Shown here: in pieces, positions 1 to 8,500 of the stretch
Layout: each line of letters starts with the position of its first letter
How positions within the stretch are numbered: position 1 is the stretch's first letter
Source of the DNA: Phoronis pallida
Lineage: Eukaryota; Phoronida; Phoronidae
Length of the DNA: 11,498 bases
Direction: 5' to 3'
NCBI GenBank assembly: GCA_028565715.1
Contig: JAOXYC010205795.1
Coordinates: 1 to 11,498 of the forward strand
Translations under genes and position numbers: made by a program
The notes under the pieces: model-generated
The model's database searches: none
Told to the model about the DNA's origin: nothing
The model's input: the letters and a program-made list of their open reading frames with translations, nothing else

Positions 1-416
1 ACTTGGGATATTTTAATATTAAAATATTTCCATCCCAAATTGTGCTGCCCTCATAATTTAACAGCCACCATGGTGATTATGGTATCAAACTGCTAATAGG
101 CATTTCTGATAATTACCATATTCCTAACTGTGTTATCAGCTCATATAATTAACACTCCGATATGTGACAATAAGTATATGATCACCTTGAAAAATTGAAA
201 GTAAAGTCCAATTGAAAGGTATTTTTACTTGTGTGTGAATTTGTCTGATGTTCATTGGCAGCTGTTATGTTATAGACTGTTTAAAATTTGAAAACGATTC
301 AAAATTGGGAAACACATTTCTTATAAAAGAGTAACGTACGCTTTGCAGAATTTCCAGTGCTGTTTGCTTTAATGGTGTTGTTTATTTATGTATCATATCT
401 GTTCCTTTTTTTCCAG
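1..416 (+). other. Last intron (partial) of the acidic-tail gene
   Basis: No open coding segment with splice sites is visible. The stretch is AT-rich and ends in a good polypyrimidine tract and cag acceptor. A 20-base perfect AT palindrome lies at 8-27, bracketed by ttgggat (3-9) and atcccaa (32-38), so the first 38 bases can fold into a hairpin. No other element was recognised. Confidence 0.6.
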
Positions 417-511
417 CGGATGAAAATGAGCCTGAAGAAACGGAGGGCGAAAACATGGAAGATGAAATCATGAGCGAGTCGGAGGATGAGGAACAGATGG
501 AAGAGGCATGA
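417..511 (+). CDS. Terminal coding exon of an unidentified gene with an acidic C-terminal tail
   Basis: A strong 3' splice site (a pyrimidine-rich run ending ttttttccag at 416) precedes a reading frame that ends at TGA 509-511. Two bases (cg) complete a codon begun in the previous exon. The next 30 residues start DENEPEETEG and end SESEDEEQMEEA, so more than half are Asp or Glu and there is almost no basic residue. Acidic tails of this kind occur on many nuclear, chaperone and ribosome-biogenesis proteins; nothing here identifies the family. The serines in SESEDEE fit a casein kinase 2 type acidic site (inference). A second frame in the same exon is open but shorter, basic and ends at 473, so the acidic frame is preferred. 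The rest of the gene lies left of the window. It converges on the PDLIM-type gene on the other strand. Confidence 0.75.
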
Positions 512-1052
512 GGGTAGCTGGCTAAGACAATTACGTTTATTGATGCTTCCAAATGTTTATTCCATGGAATGCTCTGGATGGTGATAATAGGATTTTGACA
601 ACGTAAATCCAAACACCTGAGAGAAACTCTGTGGTATTGATTTTGCATGGGTTTTAATACCAGGAAGTGGTTTAAGTAGTTTTCAAGACAGCCGAAAGTT
701 TGGGAACTATGATATCTGAAATTTGCTAAGCTCATGTTAAGGGGGTAAGCAAGGCTAGAAGAAAGACAAGAGCATATTTTCAGTCTTTGTGCATCAACAG
801 ATGTTTCCCTGTGGCAGTCATTTCCGTAACAAAATATGGTGCAAGATACTTCTCTGAAAGAAAATTGATTTGTGTTTTGACAGAGGATTAGAGCTAACAA
901 AGAGACGGCATCTTTAACTCATCACCTTCAGGACTGAGCTCAAGGTGACATCTTGTGGAATGGGAATTTAGTGTTTTCTGAAACGATATGATGACTTTAA
1001 TATCCTCAGTGATGACTTATGTATACAATGGCTAGCGAGTTAGTCTGTATGA

Positions 1053-1058
1053 AATAAA
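1053..1058 (+). terminator. Alternative polyadenylation signal AATAAA
   Basis: A canonical hexamer in gaaataaacaat, 540 bases past the stop. It would give a slightly shorter 3' UTR than the signal at 1139. Confidence 0.35.
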
Positions 1059-1138
1059 CAATAATTGGATTTACACTTTCAACAGCTTTTAAAACTACTA
1101 TGCGATAGGTCTGATGTGAAATGAATTGAATGGTTTTT

Positions 1139-1144
1139 AATAAA
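1139..1144 (+). terminator. Polyadenylation signal AATAAA (preferred)
   Basis: AATAAA lies about 630 bases after the stop codon and is followed by a T/G-rich stretch around 1170-1190 (tcatattttggttttaac), as expected for a downstream element. Other candidates on the same strand are 1053-1058, 1266-1271 and 1277-1282. Choice among them is inference. Confidence 0.45.
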
Positions 1145-1809
1145 AACAAACTTTAAGATTTCGAATCCAATTCATATTTTGGTTTTAACTGTCTTATTAC
1201 AAGAAAAGAAGCACAGTAATAGATATTCATGGCTCAATACTAAAAGCGTTTCCCATGCTTTTGACAATAAACTGGCAATAAAGTCCCTGGTACAACATCA
1301 AGTATACATTTCATATTATACATGTATCATAAATGCAGCATTGTATAACTATACAAAACACTAAACAAAAGAATTACAGTTATGATAGATACAAGTATAG
1401 CATTTGAAAAACCTACCTTTTGAACAATCTGTTTTCAATTACTAACAATAAAGTTTATGAAACAGATAAGAATATTATGCTATCTCGTATGAAAAAGAAA
1501 AAGAACCCTGTATTTTGTACTTGCGATCAGAATAAGATTTTGTAAACATTAGTGCAATGACTAGAGAGTGAAATATCATTTTTTGCTGAAAAGTTCTCAT
1601 TTTCGTTTACATTTTAATTTATGACTAGAATATGAGAATTGACAATTTGTGATAATTATATGAAATATTTCAGAAAAAAACTGTCTAAGATAAAGACTCA
1701 AAAAATCACAGACTCTAATAGTTGGTTTCCAAATCCAATACGACATAATGACAGATCATGGTTTTGCTAACAAATATCAGCTAAAGCCTACACAAATATT
1801 TTTTCTTAA

Positions 1810-1815
1810 TTTATT
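1810..1815 (-). terminator. Candidate distal polyadenylation signal of the PDLIM-type gene
   Basis: TTTATT on the plus strand reads AATAAA on the minus strand, about 650 bases past the TAG stop at 2463-2465. A 3' UTR of that length would be ordinary. Usage is not shown by the sequence. Confidence 0.35.
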
Positions 1816-2453
1816 TACAATTTATGGCAAAAGGCAAATGACCAATCATGGGCACATCCATGATGTAAAATGAGAGTAGCCCGGCCATTAACCTTTTTCA
1901 TGAACACATTTGAGTTATAAGAGAACATAAATGGCACACCTCGCTATCTTTAGAACAGTCAACTGAATCAATTTGATGATATGCATATATTGCTTCGTTG
2001 TTGACAAACAAGTGGCTACTTAAATGGCTGATGTGTGAATAATAGGAGCGGTGATTGAACAATATCCTATAGAACATCATCAGTTTGGTGATTAGATGGT
2101 TGTAATTATTAGCACGTTGTTCGATATCCAGTTGTTGTATTATTGTTCCTCTCAACATAAGCCTAGCCAAGTAAATACAACCAGTTGTGTGCGATGAGTA
2201 CAACTAGGCTGGTAGAGATCCCAATAGAGATATCTTGGGTGACTTGCGAAGAGCGGTCTTGCAGATCCTCTATGTGAAAGTGTGGTTGACAGTCAAAGCA
2301 CCGGTTTGCTAATGAAATGAAATGCGTGCACATACAGTCCGTTAATATTGGCTTCTCCTTTAAAACCAATTACTTTAAGAAGTAAATTGTTGTGATATTG
2401 TGCAGTTATTTTATGTTTTGAAAAGGCTTAAAACTTGATGTCGTGAGCAAGCC

Positions 2454-2459
2454 TTTATT
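2454..2459 (-). terminator. AATAAA immediately after the PDLIM stop codon
   Basis: Reading the minus strand, AATAAA starts only three bases after the TAG stop (2463-2465). If functional, the 3' UTR would be only some 20-40 bases long. It may be chance in AT-rich DNA, with the signal at 1810-1815 used instead. Confidence 0.35.
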
Positions 2460-2462
2460 CGT

Positions 2463-2560
2463 CTAGTTGTAGACAGCTGTAGCCACCATATTGGGCCCGG
2501 GTCGAGTCATCTCTTTTGCATGCTGTTCACAATACATCTTGTCCTCTACCCAGAAATATC
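2463..2560 (-). CDS. PDLIM: PDLIM terminal exon: end of LIM domain and C-terminus
   Basis: The split Gly from the previous exon is completed, giving GYFWVEDKMYCEQHAKEM, then TRPGPNMVATAVYN and TAG (2463-2465). C295 and H298 are the last zinc ligands; the vertebrate counterpart reads GHFFVEDQIYCEKHA. The 18-residue tail after the LIM domain matches ALP-type proteins, which end soon after their single LIM. There is therefore no Enigma-type second or third LIM domain on this transcript path, and none was seen downstream before the convergent gene. The acceptor is ctgtttgtag. Confidence 0.93.
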
Positions 2561-5500
2561 CTACAAACAGAAACATTGCTAGTTACAGAATCAAACCCCT
2601 TATTTTAAACATGGGGTTTTATCAAACAGATGAGGCAGAGGTATACCATAGTCATTAAGGGCTAGGTAAACTATCATCTCACGAATATCAAATCAAACAC
2701 GCCAGCCTAACTGTACATTGCATTTCTCCACATAAACACATTGGACCTGCTTGTGTTGAAAAAGAGATTTACTGGAATAAATAAAAATTCGGTACAAACT
2801 AGCTAGTAATTAAAACTATTTTGTGACGTATGGCTTTCATGTAAATATTCTGAATTACCGTACACACCCTGGTATAAGCCTGTCCTCGGGTATAAGCCAA
2901 CCCCTGGTTTTGATATAATCTAAATTATGTGCTTGTATGAAAATGACCTGTATAAGCCTACCTAGATTTTTTGGCAGTCCCAATCTATAAGATCATGGGT
3001 TTTTACCAGGAAGTGTACAGTAAATATCCTTGATCCTCTCAAACCAATTTTATGATTTCCATTTTACAGCAGGATGAGTCAATAATTATACTTTCCCCAA
3101 CACTTGGCAATATGTTAAAGTTATACATCGCTACTTGCGAATCTAAAATTACCAATGATTGAAGTACGATTGATCACTTTTCATGCCAAACCTTGTTACT
3201 ACCTTCATTCTTTATCAAAAACACAGTGTTAATACGTTACAGTTGATCTCAGGTATCTTGGTGACCTGTCGAGATATTTCTTCAAGTCACAGCCATCTGT
3301 ATAGCGATTTTCGGAAAAAGCACAGGTATTTATTTGTTCAGATGAATGTAAGGATGCAATTTGTAACTAACAATCCAACACAGTTGACCTCATTCAATAG
3401 TTGATAATTTTACATCATTCCGTAAGTAGCGATGTATAACTTAAAGTCCTTATCAATAACGTACCTTGGTTTTTCAAGCTCTTTCTACATGTGGTACATC
3501 TCAGACAGTCAGCGTGCATAGACATTCCTCTCACTTTCACAAAGACACCACTGAAAACACATGGCATTTAGTTACTGTCTATATGTTTTTACCAATTTTA
3601 ATTGGTAAAAACATATAGACAGTTTAAAAACCTTTTTTATATTTAAATTTGGGCTCTACAAACTTTAATGAATTCATATTAAGTATATTTTATTTAGAAA
3701 ATATATCAAAAAGGTTGTGTAATTTATCCAAATTTCTCAAAAACATACTCCTCTCTGGAATAATTATTTTCATAGTCCATAATCACGGCCGTTCAAATTA
3801 TTATTTGCATTCAAAGTTGATTATTTGTATCTTGAGGGGTCAAAATGTATAAGGCTTACCATTTTTTTCTCAGAACCTATGTTTTTTTGTTATTTTGAAA
3901 CGTTTTTTTGCTTTTAATGCAGTTTTTTGCCACATGCTTTCAAGCATGTGGCAAAAAGCTGCATAAAATAATGTTGGAAACCCTTTATTAAAAAAATAAA
4001 ATCATCTCGAATTTGATGCAAGTTAATAATCAACAAAAACCTAATTCTTGAAAACATTCATGCATGCTTAAAAATGCAGGCATTAGTTATGAATAAAGCT
4101 GATCAAAGTCAAAACTATAAAAAAGCAATCAATTTTTAAAACATTGTTACTATTTTTTTGAGAATCAAAAACCATCAAACTTAAAAATATGACACAAGAC
4201 TAACTAAAAGACAATACATACGTAACGAGCGTGCCACACGCAGAACACGTTGATGTAGCTTCTTGAGGTTTGTCACTAGGGGGCCTCGTCTGAGGTGCTT
4301 TTACAGATCGCATTCCAACAGCTTTAGGAAATAGCAAATAAAATGGTCAAATCACGAACACTCTTCATGCAATCAAACTGAACATGCAGTGAGGGTACAT
4401 AGATGTGCTGTGGAACTTGTCACATAAATGAATTGTCTCACATGCCGAAATGTCCAAAAACGTCTTTTACACATCCATCAAAAATGGACTGTATTCAAAG
4501 AGACTTCTGGGAGACTGGGCTAGGAGTACTAGTGAGACTGCCTGAATCGCCGGACTCATCTCGTCATTTCATGAGACTTTTAATCAGCTTGGTAGTGAAA
4601 CAGTTGCCCAGGTTACCAGTTGAACAGAAACCAAAATGCCACGCATTTGAATAAATTGTAAACATCATGCTTAATAAAAGCATTTTATCTCGCATATTAT
4701 AAAATTATTCATGTGACAAGTCCATGCAAGTTTATGTACCACTCAATGCATACGTACCAGACGACCATCCCACATATCGCACAGATTTGTGTGGGTGCAT
4801 GTTGAATATTGTCCTCCCAGTGAGGTTTAGACTGGGGTGCATGTACAGACCTCATACCACCCGGCATCTGGGCGCCTACGTTAGGCCCTAAGATGGAAAT
4901 TAGGTGAGGGGTGAAAATTTCCAGTTTAGTGGTGCACAACAATTACTTCGCAAGTGCAGAATGATTAAAAAACAATCCTATGTCTAAACGTTCACATTTT
5001 TTAAAGGAAACAATATCAATCATAAGACTCAGCGCCAGGGAGCCAGTGCTTTCAGTCAGTTGAAGTTGGGAATAATCTTGAAAAAAAGATGGTATATAAA
5101 CCAGCTGTCAGAGAAGTTGGATTATCTTCTTTTTAAAAGGTGAACTTTGGTTGAACCCTGAAAGTGTACCTTGATGTAAAAAGAGAATTAATTACAATAC
5201 GATAGTCGGACAATCAACAACTTGGAAAAGAAGTAAAATGGTAGCTGATGATTTGTTCTATTGTAAGTTCACATAAATCAATAATTTGTTAATATCAACT
5301 ATGATATTTAACACTTTATACTTTAAAAATCAAATTATGACTAATCAAATTTAACAAGTGATGTCATGCTATAAACTAAAAAACCAAAGAAACTTGCGAT
5401 TATATGCAGTCTGTTACTGAGATTAGTAAAGCCTTTAAAAAAGTGAATGCATTCCCAAAAGATTAGAAAATATTTGATTTTCAAAGCCACAAAAAATAAA

Positions 5501-8500
5501 TCAACATACGTGCCACACCCGCATCTAAATTGCTTTGTAACATTTGGAATGATCGTGACTGTTTGCGCGGGGCATCCTCGTCACCGCCGTTAGAATTTCC
5601 GAGAGATTTATTCTTCTCTTGTTCCTCTTCAAGCAGTAACAACTGAGTTGGGCTGAGTTTAGGTTTTTTATCGCCATTTTCATTCACATCCAAGCTGTAA
5701 ACACGAGACGCTAACATGCTGAGTGAGTCATTTAATAATAAATACCGTATTTTCTCTAATAAGCGCTCAGGGTCCAAAACGTTTAGTTAGAGTGGTTCTT
5801 GTTTTCTGCTTGAAGAAAATAGCCTTTTGCTAAGTCTAATTTTTGGTAACTTTTTTACTAATAGGACGAGAGATTGACTATCCCAAAAAAAATCATCATA
5901 GTTTCACAATTGTTGTTAATAAAAAAGAAATTGCAAGGCCACTGGGGTTGTACATGGGCATGGGGGCTGTGTAAGGGCAAGAAGGCTAACAATAGAGAGA
6001 ATACGGTAACTAAAAATTAATGTTAAATATATCATCTCTTGAAACAGCTTTTGATTTATTTTTGCAAAGTGAGGTTCCTTCCTATCGAAATGGCATTTTC
6101 TTTACAATAACTGCGCTTGTTTTCATAAAAGGACTATGCTATTTTTCAATCTGTTTAGAAAAAGAAGAAAAAAAATGTGTTCAGAATCTGTCTCAAAAGC
6201 TGAATTTCAAAAACAATACTGGAATTCTGTGGCTTGCAACATACAGTATTTACACTAGAATTCAGTGGTCTGCAAAATTAATACCTGAAAGACACACCAT
6301 GCTAAGGGATTTTGAACAGGCAAGGGTACGCCGTACGCTACCCTCATACAACAAATTTTAGATTCAAATATTACATGCATGTGAAGATTTTAATGCACAT
6401 TTGTTTGAGAATATTAAAATTTACTTTGCTCAAATAAATTGACAAAAATCTATTTTTGTGTGGTTACCTCTCTGCAAATTTGTATTACTCAAATAACTTC
6501 CTTGAAGTAAAAGTCTCTTAATGCATTTGAAAACAAAAACAAAAACCACCACGATTCTGTTTGCATCCAGATTTTTTTTTTGAATAAAAGGTATTTATGT
6601 TCTGAAGGTCTACATTGATTTCCTTGAAAAAAACTAGACACAAGACAATTGAAAGTTTTGATGAATGCTTTTATGTTGATGCAATGAAAATAATTTGAAA
6701 ACTAAAAATGTCTTTTGAAATTTAAAACTGAAATACAAATAATTCAAATCACACGTAAAAACATAAGGTTATAACTAACAGGATGCAATTAGAACTAATA
6801 TCATTCATTTATGCAAAAAAAGAAAAAACCAAAATGGAACAAAAATCCAACATATTGTGAGTATTAATCCGGCTCAGACAAATTAAATAAATTATCATGC
6901 ATCACGTCCAGCTGTCAAGTGAGTATTAATAATATTGCTCAAACATTCCATTTTTGGGGTTATTTTTTTATCTCATTTTGGTATTAGTACATTTATTGTT
7001 GTGTAAAAGTTGAATGGTTTGAATTAATTAATGTTATTCTTGATATTTTGGATTGTTATTTCTATCTTTCAAGATGAAATATGACTTTTTCTTGCCATTT
7101 TGGGATGCCATATCATTTTGTTACTCCCATAACAGACAAGGTTCAAACATTAATATATGCATGATCACCAATTTAGGACAAGCTCAAATTTTCACTATAA
7201 TCGCTGCTGATATGCCATTTAAATAAGTTCATGTACCAATAATGTACAGCCAAAATTGTTTTACAATAACTTAGATGGTAGAACCCTTGCCCAGTTGGCA
7301 GGCTATCCTGGGGTCGATTTCCAGGTCAAAGCTTAGCGTTTCATTTTGTTTCAGCCATAATTTGTGGAGGTGTATGTGCTGGGTAGTTGTTATTGACGGT
7401 TATTGCATCAGAGTTAGAATCTATTTCATTCATGAACGGTTCATAACACACCCTTCTTACCTTGATTAGGTCTCCTATAACAATAAACAAACTGAACAGT
7501 GACTTGGGATAAGTATCTTAGATTTTAGACTTTTTTTATGTCCACGATAATCCAAATTTTCTTGAAGCAATGGGAACAATTAATGTTTTAAACCAAACTA
7601 ATCTTGACGTTTGTCCACTGAGAGTTGATATGAGATCACTTTAACAAAAAGAGAACCAAGTGCAACATGTTTGGATGATGTTTCAAAAGAGACAGTTAAT
7701 AATGTCAAGACTCACAAAACAAGAAACCAAGAATAATTTATTTTATCTCTACCTGGCTAAATTGGCTTGAATTCCTTCTGTTTGTTTTGCATATGTATCA
7801 GCTACGTTGTCATTCGAATACATGTTCATTGGTGAGTTGAACTGTGCGTGTACCACCGCAGGTTCCGTACCCTCGTAGCCACTGCTTCCTGAACCAGGGA
7901 ATGGCCGCGCAGATCTGTTGTGTGCGACACCTATTGTGCAGGGTTCCTGTTATAAGATTTTGAAAGTCAGTGGATATTGGATTAGAGACAACTATGTGTT
8001 TGAAATTCAGCGTCTTTGTTTTTGTATTCAACTTTCTACGGACTATTTGGCCAAAAACAAACATCACCAACTGCGAGCTTCTAAATGTATTTTCAGATTG
8101 CGGAGTAAGTCAGACTCGTGTAATAATAAGACAAACCCTGACACTGGGGGTACATTGAAAATCTCAATTAGCTTCAAAGTACGAAACTCTTTCATAGTCA
8201 CAGGTTTCCTACTTTCGAATGGGTTTTGAATGTTAAAACATTTTTGCTACAGCTGATCAACCCCTTTAGCAATTTTCATTAATTTGGCAATTTCCTTTGA
8301 AAATGCCATCTTGAGTTTATTTGGGAAAAAATTTCTTCCATGCGTTTATTCTTACTGTTGATGCATATCTTGATGCCAGTGAGGTCTTCTGTACCGGAGG
8401 TGCTTCTCCAGGTAACGCATGTGTCTGAAGTTCATCTGGTCGTAATTCTGACATGGGTGTTACTTTTGGTTTCCATATTGTGACGGCAGCCCTAAAACGA

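Larger units (their letters stand above)
512..1160 (+). other. Probable 3' UTR of the acidic-tail gene
   Basis: The stretch follows the TGA stop at 509-511, has no coding character in any frame with splice sites, and ends shortly after canonical AATAAA signals. The right boundary is an estimate, set about 15 bases past the signal at 1139. Two further AATAAA hexamers at 1266 and 1277 could extend it. Confidence 0.5.
1161..2462. other. Convergent intergenic and 3' UTR sequence, no gene recognised
   Basis: This AT-rich stretch separates the 3' ends of the two convergent genes. The reading frames in it are short and of random composition, without conserved motifs or splice sites that fit. Its right part (about 1790-2462) is probably the 3' UTR of the minus-strand PDLIM gene if the signal at 1810-1815 is used. 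No tRNA, repeat array or transposon end was recognised. Confidence 0.5.
2561..3464 (-). other. Intron between the last two PDLIM exons
   Basis: This 904-base intron has GT (gtacgt) and AG (tttgtag) ends. More than half of it is inverted-repeat element sequence (2855-3023 and about 3115-3445, listed separately). The remaining sequence next to the terminal exon (2561-2854) has no recognisable feature. Confidence 0.8.
3551..4221 (-). other. Intron after the alternative exons
   Basis: This 671-base intron (gtatgt...ttttcag) lies between the short alternative exon and the constitutive middle LIM exon. It is A/T-rich with many homopolymer runs and holds two strong hairpins (3574-3623 and 3917-3964). 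No hidden exon with LIM-like coding was found. Confidence 0.8.
5695..7752 (-). other. Largest visible PDLIM intron
   Basis: This 2058-base intron runs between the ZM exon and the SFQMLQ exon. It contains a MITE-like element (5743-6008), a possible degraded inverted-repeat element (about 6792-6990) and a tRNA-like SINE fragment (about 7271-7328). The open frames inside (for example 6020-6361 plus) lack family motifs and plausible splice sites. Long introns here often hide alternative exons in this gene family, but none could be supported. Confidence 0.7.

Noticed and set aside
382-900. 172-codon open frame on the minus strand
   Set aside because: It is antisense to the acidic-tail exon and its 3' UTR. 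The long acidic stretch on the plus strand automatically removes stops opposite it, and there is no recognisable motif.
1179-2369. Small open frames on both strands between the two genes
   Set aside because: Short, biased only by AT content, without splice-site context or conserved motifs; consistent with UTR and intergenic sequence.
3574-3964. MicroRNA precursor interpretation of the two intronic hairpins
   Set aside because: Arms are perfect or nearly so with loops of only two bases, unlike typical precursors with loops of several bases or more and bulged stems.
4403-4654. Cys-rich plus-strand open frame (MCCGTCHINE start) that looked zinc-finger-like
   Set aside because: Cysteines are only at its start and do not match LIM or other finger spacing. 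It lies in the intron between the two alternative exons. The minus-strand reading was also checked for a third exon copy and has none.
4222-4887. The two CxxC exons as parts of two LIM domains used together
   Set aside because: Joining them shifts frame and reaches a stop after 15 codons, and each has only the first pair of zinc ligands, so they cannot form tandem LIM domains.
6020-6361. 113-codon open frame on the plus strand
   Set aside because: It lies inside the largest PDLIM intron, has random-looking composition with no domain motif, and starts within AT-rich sequence beside a MITE end.
7271-7328. Functional tRNA gene
   Set aside because: Only box-like pieces are present; there is no acceptor stem, no clear anticodon arm, and the T-loop has extra bases.
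7918-8229. Overlapping plus-strand open frames
   Set aside because: They overlap the ZM exon, which is clearly coded on the minus strand, and continue into its intron; they have no motif of their own.
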